Counted from the first letter of the stretch, positions 37,688 to 50,740 are shown. The stretch is DNA of 64,000 bases from Vespula vulgaris (GCF_905475345.1 NC_066597.1:1318501-1382500), one strand, 5' to 3'. The notes: generated from the letters alone by a model not told the origin. Translations and numbers: made by a program.

Positions 37688-40600
37688 TTATTTGTACATC
37701 ATAACATCTGGTGATTGGTACATGCACATGTAGGCATCACATAAAAGTCGTTTTGCATATTCCGGTAAATTACGATCGTCTGTTAATTTCATCAAATAAT
37801 TCCCACCATTTTCACTTAGCCAATAAGGAAAATCTGGACATGGCACCATCTCTGGTATATTATACCCATCTTGTTCACCTAATAATAAATATTGGTAAAT
37901 CTTGGATTAAATATATAGAAAATTAAATTATACCTTTTCTATCTGCCATAGAATCAAAAAAGCACCATGGTGCTTCTGAACCAGAGCCACACTTTACAAA
38001 TGAAACATAATGAGATGTTTCAATACAAACGACTGCTGAGAGTTCTAAATATAAACGAGGTACGGGACAATGCTCTTGTAGAATTGCAAATTCTACTGGT
38101 ACACTAAGTTTTTTTGGTTCATGATTAGTTCTATGTTCGTGACGATGTACCTAAAAGATAATAATATAATTAAGCATGATATTAAAATTAAATTATATTA
38201 GAGAATATTGACATTACTGTTTTCAAGCATTCTGCACAGAAGGCTATGCTTTCAAGACCTATTCCACATTCTCCATAACATTCTTTACATTCAAATTCAG
38301 CTAATTTGCCACATACTGTGCACTGCCTAGGAGCTGTATAAAAAATGTATTATTATATAAATTGATTTTATTTATTAATATATTAAAAATAATAGTTGTC
38401 GTTAATGACAATACTTAACAATCTTCAATTATATCTGTCACATCAAGCAAGAGTGTTGGTTGGATTTTTTGATACATTTTAAACGATTTTCCAAATCGTG
38501 GCATTTGTATGATAAGACAAGAAGGAACTTCCTTCAATCTGATATTACTTGTGAAAAAGCTCTGTTCTAATAGTTGTTGTACTGTTGGTAAACTGAGATG
38601 ATCATCCTTTTCAACAAAAAGTTGGTAGTGATATGCATCCTGACCAGAACTTAATTTGAGAAATGGCTCAGCATTTAAGATTTGTGCCACCAATGACGTT
38701 AAAAATTCTTCTGGATCTATATAATGATAATAGATAGTATTTCAATGTAATTTTAGCATTATTCCAGTACTATAAATGTTATAAGAATAATTTTCAAAAA
38801 AAAAAAGACCTTTTTCTTCACTTGTAAGACCAGATACAGAAGACAATCTTTCAAGCAACGTTCTTAATTTCATTACACGATCCGCACTTACAAATATATT
38901 TTTTCGAAGGGGATTAACAATTTCTTCGCGTAATACTTTCTGAACTTCTTCATACTCAGGACAATCTTTTTCATTCGGTGGTCTACATTTGATAAAAATA
39001 ATAAAATATTTTTGATTTACGTTACTTTCCTTAAAATCATAAATTATATATATTTCTATTATTTTACCTGAATAAAAGATTGTCAAATACACTAGTGAAA
39101 GCAAACATACTGAAAAGAGTAGCATCCAAATAACATGAATTATGATGACCTTGTATTCCTCTGAATTTTCCACAAATACTCTCTAAATTTCCTTTGACTG
39201 AAATAGGTCTCACCATACCTATAATCACACTTTCCATATTTCCAAAATTGTTGGTATTCATAGAAGGATATCGATCATCAAGTCTTATCTATCCATAAAA
39301 ATTGGATTTATAAAAAAGGGATTAAAAATGTAGTAATATTTTTACTTTATATAATACTCACTACTCCAGATTCACATGGAAAGCATTGCTCAATATCCGT
39401 GAAAACAGCTCTATAAGGTTGACATTGAAAATATCTTATTTCCTTGTAAGTACCATCCGTACCTGATGGATGTCCTTCATTCTAAATATATTATAATTTT
39501 ATTTATAACATAACATAGTATATTTTCATTTTCTATAATATTCCCTTCATATTTACCAATTCAACAGCTGCCATTAATTTACTAGTATTTGTATCAGGTG
39601 GTGTTCCAACCCAACGAAGGGTTCCATGTCTCAGATCTGAACCTAGAAGTACTTTGACATTTGAACCCACTATCAAATCTGAAGATTTGTTTCTTCTAAA
39701 ATTCTTGTTTCCGTTTTCCTCTGACATATTTCCTAGAAAATAACACAGTAGCATAATGCATTAAATACAACATTTTATACAATTTTCTTGCTTACTATGA
39801 TTGAATCTTTCTGCATGATCATAAGTTTCTTCTAATTCACTGTATGCACTTGATTCTATATCACTGCTCCATTTATAATTTAAAACAAAAGTTGGAATAT
39901 TTTGAAATTTAGCCATTCTTTGAATAAACTTAGATTATATTCACAACACGTTAGACACTTGCCGGTACATTCAGAATAGACTAACTCAGAAGCTATTTTT
40001 AAACACCTCAGTTAACTATTATTAACTCTCTTTGGTATACAAGGAAAACTGAACTAGGTAAGGATTGTCTAATTAAATAATATATAAAGAATAAATTAAA
40101 CATTTTTATCATTATCATATAATTACCTGATTTGTTATCTGTATTTTGTGGAATTAATGATTTCATGGCATAATGACATTCATTTGATAAAGATGTAGCG
40201 TTATAATTATTGTTATTATTATTATTACTGCTGTCTGGAGAAAATGTTTCCAATTGAGCTAAAAAACTTGGATCCAAAGTAAATTTCTTTTTGTCATTAG
40301 TAGAGGCATTTTGTGCAATAGGTTTTGGTATTAAAACTGTAATGAAAAAAGGATATGTAAATAGATCATTCGGTCTTCTTATGACAGCAAAAACAAAATT
40401 ATGCGATTATATACTTTTTTCTATATTTCTATTTGGAACATCCACTTTGTAAAGAGAAATTTTATTCAATGTTGCAAATGTTCTATTTGAGTGAGTGGAC
40501 TCAAAATATTCTAGACATAGCATAGATGTTTTAGATTGTTCTTGACTGTCCTAAAATAATTTATATAATTTCTATATTTCAATATAGAAGCAATAAAGAA

Positions 40601-41128
40601 ACAAATAACATATAAATTTGTGATTGTTGTTTGTGATTAATTTACCGGTATGTCAAGACCAAAATACAATCCTTGACCAAGCTGAGATACTGGACCAATA
40701 TATTTAATAATAGCTAATTCCTTGCGATCATTAACCTTATGGTTAGGGTGATACCATACTTTATCATTTACACATAGATTCTCCAATTTTCCACAAAGTG
40801 ACTTATTATTGGCCAGGTAAACTCTCTCTTGTGGTACTGAAACCGCAAGAAGAAATCTCCATATTTCTTGTGACACAAGAATGAGATCAGTTTTTTGACA
40901 GCACCATTCTGTGGTATGCCAAATTTTTGATCCTGACACATCGGTGACAGAAATTAGGAGCGTTCCATCCATTAAATCTTCCAGGCATTTTACCAGCATT
41001 CCCAGACGTAAAGTACTTACATTTACATCACAATGTCTTGACATGCAAGTAAGAGTAGAATTTTTTTTTGCAACATAATATCGCAAAACTTTGTGATTTT
41101 TATTGCTGTCAAAATTCCGGCTTTCCAT
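37688..41128 (-). CDS. CYLD: Deubiquitinase CYLD, with an apparent one-base frame break
   Basis: Twelve exons from ATG 41128: 40646-41128, 40415-40550, 40127-40336, about 39796-39992, 39557-39732, 39362-39481, 39068-39288, 38810-38982, 38420-38716, 38218-38333, 37934-38150, 37688-37878; about 845 residues if the frame is continuous. CAP-Gly modules appear in exon 1-2 (LGQGLYFGLD) and at 39362-39732 (HGTLRWVG, GTDGTYKEIRYFQC). The USP core follows: Cys box GHHNSCYLD (Cys codon 39133-39135), a zinc-binding B-box insert (CTVCGKLAEFECKECYGECG...CAEC) and His box ETSHYVSFVKCG. CYLD removes Lys63- and Met1-linked ubiquitin chains and damps NF-kB/IMD and JNK signalling. Exon 4 keeps phase with both neighbours only if one base is added, most simply at the four-base run 39900-39903. 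The donor at 38808 (gtcttt) is weak. Confidence 0.9.
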
Positions 41129-41910
41129 TCTTATATATAGACAGGCATCATTAAAAAATGCATCGTCAACTCAAAATAACTTGAAAAACTCCTAATTCGA
41201 AATAACAGTAAATTGTATATGACAATTTCTACACTTTAAAAATACCGGCAAATATATTAAAGAATTATAAATTTTTTCTACACTTATACGATTTTCCCCG
41301 ATATTATCGCAATAAAACGACGTTAGTTGTTTTATTTTCTATAAATGACTAATCAAGATCAATCAAATTCAAGTATAATGATAAGCTTTATGGTAAATTT
41401 GGCTAGGTAGTTTCAATCTCGTGACCGGTATATTGGTAATATGAGCATTTATACAAATAAATATTTTATTCGTTTCTTTATAGAAAAAAACTTGTTTTTT
41501 GTATCTCATATAAATAGAAAATAGAAAACACATATATATTTTTATACTTATTTAAAACATTTCTTTTAAACTATTAAAAAAAATATTCAAATCTGATTGG
41601 TCGATGATATCGCGGGCATAATATTTTTAAACAATCGAAAACTTTGATTTGAGAGAATCTTTTTATAAAAAATATTCAAAATAAGATTTTTTAATAATTC
41701 ATAATTTCATTATAATATAATAATAGTTTATATGATTTTTAAATATATTAATTACGTTAATATGAATGAGAACTATGTGTGTGCGAATGTGAATGTGTGT
41801 AAGACTAGCTATTCATCTCAATTTAAAATTTGTTGTTAGATTGGCCAGCGTGGTCAACCATATTGGATTCGAAAGTATGATCAGTATAATGTTCTTAGCG
41901 CGCTTTAAAA
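41129..41910. promoter_or_regulatory. Divergent promoter region (CYLD / Nup93)
   Basis: 782 bp between two divergent starts. AT-rich, with a GCGCGC-type block just before the Nup93 ATG. A shared promoter is inferred from geometry only. Confidence 0.45.
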
Positions 41911-44845
41911 ATGGTAGATCCGGCAAATAGCGATATGTCTACTATAGATTCTTCACGAGCAACGGGAGATAGTGGTTTCAGTGAATTATTAAGATCAGCA
42001 GAACAATTGTCTGCTGCCGTCGAAGGTAGTGAAGAACTTCCACAAGTCGAAAGAAATTTACGTCAAATATTAGAAGCTTCTAACGAGTTATGGTCACGTG
42101 TGACGCAAACCGGTACTCAGGACAACCAGGTCCAAGCGTAAGTCATCATGATATTAATGAATAATAATTGTAATAATATATAACATAAAAATATTTGATT
42201 TATCTTTCAGTCACTTGTTGTTAGGTTCTCGGGGGGTTGATCTACCACAAATATCTCAAAAATTAAGTTCACTCAGTGCAAGACGCACATTTGAGCCATT
42301 AGATCCTATTGCAGACACTGATATTGTAAGCTATTTAAGAAATGAGAAAGAAAATGCAATTCTCTCCATCATCGAAGAAGTTCATAAAGATGTAAATGTT
42401 ATTCGCTTATAGTTAAAATATATACGTATATTTAACAGATATTGTAAAAGTAAAATTTATTTTATATTCCAGACATTTGAACTTACCAGAGTTCAGCAGA
42501 TGGAACATATATTGGGCGAATGGAAACAAATGCGTTTTGAAATAATAAATGCTATGACAGCTCCATCAGGAGAGTTAGTAGATTTAAGAGGAACTCCGCA
42601 ACGTACCAAATTAGCTGGATCAATGGTTAGTGGTCTCTCTAATGTCGAAGTTGCATATGCCAAAGAATTACAGAATTACAACGAACATGTACTTCGCGGT
42701 ACAACAAGACCTAATTTGTTTAATATATTCTGTAAAGCAAGTGAATCATTTAATGACAAGAAAGTTGCGGATTTGTGGCAAATGGTTAAGTATATGGTAG
42801 ATATTCCACCAACGCCAAGAGGAGATCAAATTAAATCAAGAACTAGTCCTGCAATTGAACAGAAGATCGTATCATTAGCGAGAAATTATCTTGAAAATCG
42901 ATATAGAGATTTTATGAATTCTGTTATCAATGAAAATTTGGTTCAAGCTAAGAGGGGTGGTATTCCAGGCACTGTACCTTTAGTAAAAAGCTTTGTTGGC
43001 ATTAAAGTACAAAATTTAAGAGATTTAGAAGATGTGATGGTAGGCGATAGGCCATTGTGGCCATTAGTTTATTACTGTATGAGATGTGGAGATCTTAAAG
43101 CTGCTTTGCATTGTTTGAAACAATGCAATGCAGATTTTCCAGAATTTAAAACTGCTCTGGAAGAAGCATGCGACGATCCACAACGTTATCCTGGTAATCG
43201 TGCAGAGTCAGTATTAAAATTACATTATAAAAAGCATGTAAGATCTGCGACAGATGCTTATAAGAGAGCAGCATATAGTGCATTAGTTCCATGTGAACCA
43301 GATGACTTGCATTCTGAGGTAGTAGCAACTGCAGATGATTATTTGTGGTTGAAATTGTGCCAAGTAAGAGATCAACCTGACATTGAAAATAAATTAACTT
43401 TGGATTATCTCCAAACTACAATCTCGGAAATATATGGTACGTTACTTGACCTAATTTTTATAAATATATTTATGAAACAATTATATCGTTTTTTCTTTTT
43501 TTTTAAATATTCCAGGTGAATCTTACTACCACGCACATGAACAACCATTTTTATACTTTTCCATGCTTTTCCTGACTGGTCAGTTTGAAGCAGCGATCGA
43601 ATTTTTGGCAAGAGGTGCAGGTGCTCGTCATTTAGCTCATGCTGTGCATCTGGCAGCCGCTATGCACGAGCATAATCTGTTATCTGTTAGTCAAAGTGTT
43701 TTAGCTCCATTGATAAGTGTTGACCCTTCTGATAAACCACCTGCTAAAAGATTAAATTTTGCGAGGCTGATATTGCTATATGTAAAAAGATTCGAATCTT
43801 CAGATCCAAAGGAAAGTCTGCACTATCTCTTTTTATTAAGGTATATCTTTATGCGTAGATACTTTGTTCGACATCACAAATTTTTTTGTAATTGCGACCT
43901 TGAAATTTCAGATGTATGAAAGATCCCTATGATAGAAATATGTTTGCTGCATCAGCTGCAGGAATGGTTGTAGATGCTTCACCTACAAATCGAGATATCC
44001 TTGTCGGCAAAATAGAGAAAGATAGAAGATTGCCAGGAATTCTAGATCAGTTCCAAGTAAACACAGATGACGTGATAAATATATGTGCAGAGACGTTATA
44101 TAGAAAAGGGCTTTTGGAGGATGCAGTAACGATGTATGATCTTGCTGGAACTCACGAGAAAGTTCTCAGTTTAATGTGTACACTTTTGGCACAAGTAGTA
44201 AGTCAAAAAGGAACACCTGGATCATTAAGGAGTCGATTGCAAACTACCGCTAACGACATAAGCTCAAGGTAAAATTTTATAAAATAATTATTACGTTTAT
44301 TTATGTGCGATAGACTAAATGGATATAAAATTTGTTAGGTATCAAGGTATTGCTATACAAGCACCAGCCGAATTGGTAGCTTCGTTTTATACTTTACGAC
44401 ATCTTATGGTATTTTTTGATCAATATTACAATGATCAATGTCAAAGTGCTCTTAGAGTAAGTTGATAATAATATATATATCTTCAACAAAAAATTATTTC
44501 GTTCTTTTATACTAATTAAAAATTAAATTTCAGACTATCGCCGAATCAGAAATGTTGCCATTACATGTCAAAGATGTCGATGAAAGAGTAACAGCATTAC
44601 GTCGGGTATCACCAGAAGTAGCTGGAACTCTAACCGACGTTCTTTTAGCTACTATGACGATACTTTATCGTCAATATCAAAAATTACGATCTACGGAACC
44701 AGGTGATGAAATAGCGAGAGAACAACAATTTCGTGATCTTCGACATCAAGCGAGAGCATTGACGAGTTTTGCAGGAACACTACCATATCGTATGCCGAAC
44801 GAAACAAATAGTAAACTTGTACAAATGGAAATTCTTATGCACTAA
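41911..44845 (+). CDS. Nup93: Nuclear pore complex protein Nup93
   Basis: Seven exons, 41911-42137, 42211-42391, 42473-43436, 43516-43840, 43912-44268, 44339-44456, 44534-44845, encode 827 residues, close to the 819 of human NUP93. The N-terminal coiled-coil region shows FSELLRSAEQLSAAVEG. The Nic96-type alpha-solenoid is recognisable throughout, including DGRPLWP-type VGDRPLWPLVYYCMRCGD, QPFLYFSMLFLTGQFEAAIEFL and LVASFYTLRHLMVFFDQY. Nup93 is a scaffold of the inner ring, binding Nup205/188 and Nup155 and anchoring Nup62. A poly(A) signal lies at 45047-45052. Confidence 0.97.
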
Positions 44846-45046
44846 ATGCAGATTCTATTATCTATCCAAATACCATTCCTTAAAAAACTCCAATGATTTT
44901 TGCCGTCTTATATCTAAGAACCATAAAAAAAATTGCGCCATTATTTCCATTTCTGTATTTGTAAAATATTTCAATGGAGTTAAAAAAGATCAGATCAGTA
45001 AAACGCGTCTGAATTATCTTGCTATATCTGGAAACTTTTACATTGT

Positions 45047-45052
45047 AATAAA
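45047..45052 (+). terminator. Poly(A) signal of Nup93
   Basis: AATAAA 200 bp after the Nup93 stop, followed within 100 bp by the convergent ARL2BP stop. Confidence 0.5.
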
Positions 45053-45144
45053 ATATAATTTTTGATAAATACTTTTATTTGATAAGTGCTGATTAATAGT
45101 TTACAAAAGTAAATATTTATAGTTTTAGTTATAAAAAGTTATTC

Positions 45145-46118
45145 TTATCTTAAATCAAAATCAGTGATAGGATTTTTTATAGATGTTACAGATATTCCTG
45201 AACTAAGATCTTGGACTTTTCCTTCTTTCATCTGGAAATATATTATGTATGTATTAAGTGTGTGTACACGCACACACCTAAAAACAATAGATACTAAAAC
45301 TTTAAATAACTTACAGCTCGATAGTCCAGAAGCATTTCTTTAAATGCTAAAAAGTCTGTAACTGCAGATAATACTTCAAAAACTTCGCCATCTAATTCAG
45401 CTTGTTTTTCACTGAATGAAAATGATATATCGAATTTATAACCTTTTAAAAAATGTTTTACATAAAATTAGTACTATATTTACCTCAAATAATCAAGAAA
45501 AACATTTATATTAAAATGTGGAATAATTTTTTGCAGATAATTAACAATATAAGTTTCCACGGTTTTATTCTGGAAAAAAAAAACCTTATATTTTTAAAAT
45601 ACAAAAAATTTGATCATAGAGTTAAAGATACTTCGAAGAAACTTACATATTCATTAAATATATCTGTATAAACTAATTTATTCTCTTCGGTTGGTTCAAA
45701 AATAGTCCAATATTTTTCTAAGAATTCTTTCTGAATAGTATGAAAACCATCTTCTATAAAAACAGCATAAACGAAGAATAAATAAAATAAATGGATTTTT
45801 TATTTCAATTTCAAATATTAAATATACCTAGTAAAAGATCTTCAATGTGGCCAATAATTTCATCAAACAATCTATCCTTTGCATCTTTTGGAATTTGGGT
45901 AGGACTCTTTCCTGTGTTTATTTCTAAACAATTATCCGCTGAATAAGAAAATAAAAATTATTATAAAATAATGAAATCTTCATATGGATCTTTTACTATG
46001 ATACTACGTAAGACGAACTATGAGATGAAAAACTACTTCTTTCATATTAATCACAGGATGTGTGTACGCTTATGAGATGTAACGATAATAAAGACGAACC
46101 AATTATTTCGTCAGCCAT
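45145..46118 (-). CDS. ARL2BP: ADP-ribosylation-factor-like 2 binding protein (BART)
   Basis: Six exons from ATG 46118: 46100-46118, 45828-45938, 45647-45753, 45484-45569, 45315-45411, 45145-45231, encode 168 residues, similar to the 163 of human ARL2BP. BART-domain hallmarks are present in order: DEIIGHIEDLLLEDGFHTIQ, FLEKYWTIFE, ENKLVYTDIFNEYNKTVE and EVFEVLSAVTDFLAFKEMLLDYR. The protein binds GTP-loaded ARL2/ARL3 and acts at centrosomes, cilia bases and the mitochondrial intermembrane space. The first exon encodes only MADEII plus one base. Head-to-head with nessun dorma and convergent with Nup93. Confidence 0.94.
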
Positions 46119-46678
46119 AGTTTATATATTGTTAACAAATAAAACACTTATATATTTTTTTATATACGCAATGTAAATGTATTTAATCGTAACCTTTAAA
46201 TGTTAACAGTGTTGATACTATTACAAACTTCTCATAGCAACGATTAACAACACCGCATCTGAACGGTCGTCAAATCAAAATGGCTGCTGTGTAACTTTTG
46301 AAAATTGTTCACCCTTGTCCGAGATATTAATTTAACAGGTAAAAAATTTTAATATTTATTTATGAAATAATTAATGTTTATAAAGAATGTAGACATTAAT
46401 TACACGATAATAGAGAATCATAGTGTAGAAAGATTATTTCAATAATATTTTACAAAAAAGGCGGGAAAATTTTATGTAAAAAAAAATCGTTTCTCATACC
46501 GGCAATACTCCTTCACTTTATCTCATCTCTCACACTTATTATCATTTTATTGTATTTAATAATTTTCGTCTGATTACAAGTAAAAAAGTGTTTAAATAAA
46601 GTGAGTACGATTTACGCAGTGAAATATATTTGTTACTTATGAATATCTATAAATTGCTTTTCAGAGAAGACAGAAACT
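46119..46678. promoter_or_regulatory. Probable bidirectional promoter (ARL2BP / nessun dorma)
   Basis: 560 bp between divergent starts. Contains a ggcgggaaaa block at about 46459-46469 that matches an E2F-type consensus, plausible for a cytokinesis gene but unproven. Confidence 0.4.
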
Positions 46679-48547
46679 ATGGAAATATATACATTTGATA
46701 AAAGTCTCCAAGAAAGGCTAGTAGAATTCAGTGAAATATTATCTAGCCAAAATAAAATAGTATCTGCATCACAGATTAAATCGGAATGGTTAAATTATGT
46801 GGAACTTGTAATAGAACCAGTCGGATGGCAAGCTTTGTGGAAAATTCCCCGTATGACTTGTCAAGAATTAAAAATTCATTATCCTACTATCGTCGTCGTT
46901 GAAGCAGAGCAAGTCGATTTCAATGATCTGTTCGCATTAGTCAAAATCACAGCTGTACAAGATGACATTCATTTGCCTGAAAAATACGATGTACCTTTGA
47001 TAGAATTATATCCGACGCAAAAACAAGAGAACAGGACTTTAGACATGGTTGGTACTGCCAGTTGTATAGATCAAGTGAGATTTTTTTATAATTATTTATG
47101 GATGCCATGGGACCTTGATGATGATGAAAATTCAGATTGGGTGACTTTGCATCTTGAATCTAGAATTAGACTGTTCTTTGATATGAAACGAGGGTGTGTC
47201 AATAAAGAGACTTGTGACGTGATTAGGACATTGATAAGAGAAGGTAGAGAAATTCAGCAAAAAATTTCAAGATTAGAAGAATCAATGTCCGACGAGGAAG
47301 AAGTTGAGAATTGTTTAGTGGATGACGGAAAAGCTTGTCAGTTGATGAAGCTTCATTTTCGATTGCAACAAATTAAAACAGAAATGGAGGTCCTTGAAAA
47401 TCCTGCAATTAGAGATATTCTCTCCAGAAATCATAATTCTGTTATGGTAGAAGAACAAACAAGAAAGCATGAGAATAGCGATAAGCAAAAAGAAGCTCAT
47501 TTTGTATGGCTTGGTGGTACTTTGACAGAAATAAAGAATGCTGTAAATAAAATTGAAACCATCATATCGCCAAGTCTGTTTCTACAGTAAGAAAAAAAGA
47601 TTATTGTATGTAGAAATTAAAGATAATGTTACAAATGTTACATGTTTTGTTATAGGATCTACAGATGTTTGCAGGAAGCTTTGCTTGCTGCTGACGTTGG
47701 TGAAATTGTTTTTCTTGGAGAGGGAGTACATCAAATCAGAGGTTCTGGTGGTCTGGAGGAAGGTGGCACTATCAAGGGAATTGGCAGAGCAGAGCATATA
47801 ATGCTTTCTGCAAATGATATAGAAAGCTCACCATCTTTGTTAGATTTTTCTGGACAAGAAGTTAGAGATATTAGATAATACATATATCATAAATTATAGA
47901 TTATTCTATAGAGGTATTCTAATAGATTCTACTACTTTCTCATAGGTTGTATTAGAAGACATATCTATAAACCTTGGTGAACTTCAAGCTGGTATCATTG
48001 TTAGAAAAGGATCTGTCAAAATGATTGGTTGTAGGATATTTGCCTTGAATCAAAGCATAGTTAAATTAGGCATAATAATCTTACCAGGTGCAAAATTAAT
48101 AATGGAAAAAATAAGTTTTGATGGATTAGGAACTGCTGTTGTTATTTATGGAACAGGTGAAGTCATCATGAACGAATGCAGCTTCAAAAATTGTATAGAG
48201 GGTGTCCAGGTAAAACAATAAGTAGATACAGATGGTTCAAAAGATATAATAAATTTTTTGCAATCAATATGAATTATATTTTTTAGTTACACGATGATGC
48301 TACTTTAATAGCAAAGAAGTGTACTCTTGAATATTTCAAAGAATATGCTATTCGTATGGAAACACAGAAATATTTAAATGGCAATGAGAGCAAAATTGGT
48401 AGTATTGAATTATTAGAAAACGTAAACGAAATTTCACTGCAGGAATGCACTTTCCAAGGTAACGTTAAAGCAGACATCATTTTCAAATCAAGAGCTTCAA
48501 TATCTTTTACTTCAAAACAAGACTGCAATGCTACGTTAACGTCTTAA
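46679..48547 (+). CDS. nesd: Protein nessun dorma / SHCBP1 family
   Basis: Four exons, 46679-47586, 47656-47860, 47946-48209, 48287-48547, encode 545 residues. The N-terminal half carries the SHCBP1-specific pattern: WLNYVELVIEPVGWQALWKIPR, PTIVVVEAE and FFYNYLWMPWD, then an acidic/helical linker. The C-terminal half is a right-handed parallel beta-helix of pectate-lyase type with repeated strand turns (GSVKMIGCRI, GAKLIMEKISF, GEVIMNECSF, EVSLQECTF-like ISLQECTFQG). In Drosophila the protein binds Pavarotti/centralspindlin at the contractile ring and is needed for meiotic cytokinesis. The vertebrate homologues are SHCBP1 and SHCBP1L. A poly(A) signal lies at 48777-48782. Confidence 0.92.
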
Positions 48548-49064
48548 ATTCGTCGAAAGTTCTTATTCGATTTTATAATATTATTTGAAACGTAATTACA
48601 TGCTTGTCAAGTAGTTTCATATCATATCATATTGCATACATTTATATAATATATCGTATTTTTGTAATTGGATATTTTATTATATTATAATGGGCATATG
48701 TGAATTGATCGGATATATTTTCGTATCGTACGTACAAATGTACATATTATTATAAGTTTATTTTGTAAAAAGAGATAATAAATAACAAGGAAGTTATTAA
48801 AAATCTAAAATTCAAGTAATTTACGCCAATGGTTTCTTAAATTTGTTATCAAATTGAATTTTACACTTCGAATGGAATTGCAATTTATGATTTGAATTTG
48901 ATGCAATGAGAATTTAATATTATAAAAAACCGGCAGATGGCATGTACATTACCTTTTGTTCTACATGCGTTTACTCTGTGCATCGACGTTTCAAAGAAAT
49001 AGTGATGTAGCGTACTTCTTCCGCGAGGTGGCACGGCTATTCATTGCAGAGTAAAGTTTTTATA
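48548..49064. other. Spacer: 3' UTR of nesd and promoter of the next gene
   Basis: The first 280 bp are AT-rich 3' UTR. From about 48940 composition changes to a mixed, CpG-containing block (gcatcgacg, ttccgcgagg) that probably includes the start site of the gene at 49065/49677. Confidence 0.45.
48777..48782 (+). terminator. Poly(A) signal of nessun dorma
   Basis: AATAAA 230 bp after the stop, with an immediately AT-rich downstream stretch. Confidence 0.45.
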
Positions 49065-49199
49065 ATGTCGGTATTATTTTGCAAATGGAAAGTTAATCGA
49101 AATGTGCCGAACTATATAAATTTGTATAATTTGACAGTGAGAAATATTTACAATTTACAATTCCGAAACATTTTCAATTCAGTTATCCATCTTTTTTTG
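49065..49199 (+). CDS. Possible first coding exon of the terminal gene
   Basis: From ATG 49065 a 45-codon frame ends exactly in phase 0 at a GTACGT donor and would join 49677 without a stop. Its composition (Asn, Leu, Ile-rich; MSVLFCKWKVNRNVPNY) is not clearly protein-like, so it may instead be 5' UTR. Confidence 0.3.
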
Positions 49200-49676
49200 G
49201 TACGTAAATGATCAGTAATCCATCTTTTATATACTACAAGGTTTTCATGAAAATTGAAAACATGCTACGCATTGTAATCAAAATAATGTGTGAGAAAAAC
49301 GATCTATCGTCATTCAAACAAATTTAAACGAAAGAAAGGAAAAAGATTTTTCACTTATAGTCACGACAGAATATTTGATAAATTCTATTAATCGCGAACC
49401 GGCCGTTATTGAACATAACCTTAAACTTAATGTTTTCGAATATACAATAAATATCTGTAATATCTCGACGGAAATAGATAGATACATAAACGAAAAATTA
49501 ACCTACATATAAGATACGTTTAAATGCAGACGAAATAATTAATACGATTCGAATTAATGCACGTAACGAATAGCAAATGAACTCTTCGAATTATAGGCGG
49601 GAATTTTGAATGTGGAATGCGCGCCAACGTAAGCAATCATGGATAAACATAAACGTCATGTATTTTTTTCTTTCAG
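49200..49676 (+). other. Intron or promoter segment before exon 49677
   Basis: 477 bp of AT-rich sequence ending in a strong tttttctttcag acceptor. If exon 49065-49199 is not real, this is part of a larger 5' intron or promoter. Confidence 0.45.
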
Positions 49677-49940
49677 AGATCTGAATTAGTAATTCAACGT
49701 CAATACAGCTGGCGAACGTCTTTACTGAGAAACTTGTTAGGAGTGAATTTGTGGCGACGTAAGGAGCAACGTACGTCGCCAGTTGATAAATTACCGAAGA
49801 TGGTGGAAACGACCGGGCCGAGTCAGGTAACCGACGGACAAACTCAATTTGGCAACGCTCGCCAATTGGAACCGTCGGAATGCATTTTCGTCTTCAAGGA
49901 CACCCTTTCGGACTACGAAGAACCACCGTCGGACGAGGAG
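49677..49940 (+). CDS. 5' coding exon of an unidentified gene (rest outside window)
   Basis: A strong acceptor (tttctttcag) and a GAG|gtaggt donor bound 88 codons open in one frame, with balanced, GC-richer codon use unlike the surrounding intron. Key stretches are WRRKEQRTSPVDKLPK and LEPSECIFVFKDTLSDYEE followed by PPSDEE. An in-frame ATG at 49800 (MVETTGPSQ) is a good alternative start. The acidic tail resembles a regulatory N-terminus of an intracellular protein. I do not recognise the family. No continuation was found in the remaining 14 kb on this strand, so the next exon probably lies beyond the window after a very long intron. Confidence 0.55.
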
Positions 49941-50586
49941 GTAGGTCTTGTCACTTATATATACATATATGCTTTTACATACACACACAATATATATATA
50001 TGTATGTATATGTATATATATATATGTATATCTTTTATTTCTTTCTTTTATTAAAACTCTACACTTGCTTGTGACTTAGTTTTGCGACATCACACGACGA
50101 TGAGAACTTAGTCGTAACAATGTTGAAGGTATTAGTAATATATCCCGTTTTATCGATACATTTCATTATTTATACGAGAACGTTAACAGGACTATGACGG
50201 ACTATGATTGGTTATTAAAAGAACGTATATACGATATATTAGTTAGGAGATAACGTTTTCTTTCAATGATCAAGTCGAAACTGTGTAGCCGAAGCTAGGA
50301 TGAGGAGCAAAAGACAGAGAACAGAAATACACATGGAGGACGGACGCTCGTGGTGTCTCGTAAATACTTAAGTTATATCGCAAATACCCGGTTGGGATGA
50401 CCGGTAGGTAGCACATTGCATAGGTAGAACGAGGTGACGACTTTTCCACTTTCGAAGTATGTTATTCCCTGTTATCCCGAACGTGTTAAGATAAAACGCC
50501 GCTTGCAATGAGACACAATGTGCTCTGTCGCGGCGACGCTTCTGAAAATATCCCATGGCGTGGTAGCGACGTTGTCCGCAAGAGAA

Positions 50587-50740
50587 ATAGAGAAAATCTC
50601 TCTCTCTCTTTCTCTCTCTATGTATGTGTGTATGTATATATATATTTTCTCTTTCTGTGGCTTTTATATACATACACACATATATACATATATACAAATA
50701 TACATATATACCTACATAAATTCACATTCACACTGACAAT
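50587..50740. repeat. TC tract followed by TA/CATA microsatellite
   Basis: A short TC run at 50598-50618 passes into alternating TATG, TATA and CATA units up to about 50720. Confidence 0.8.
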
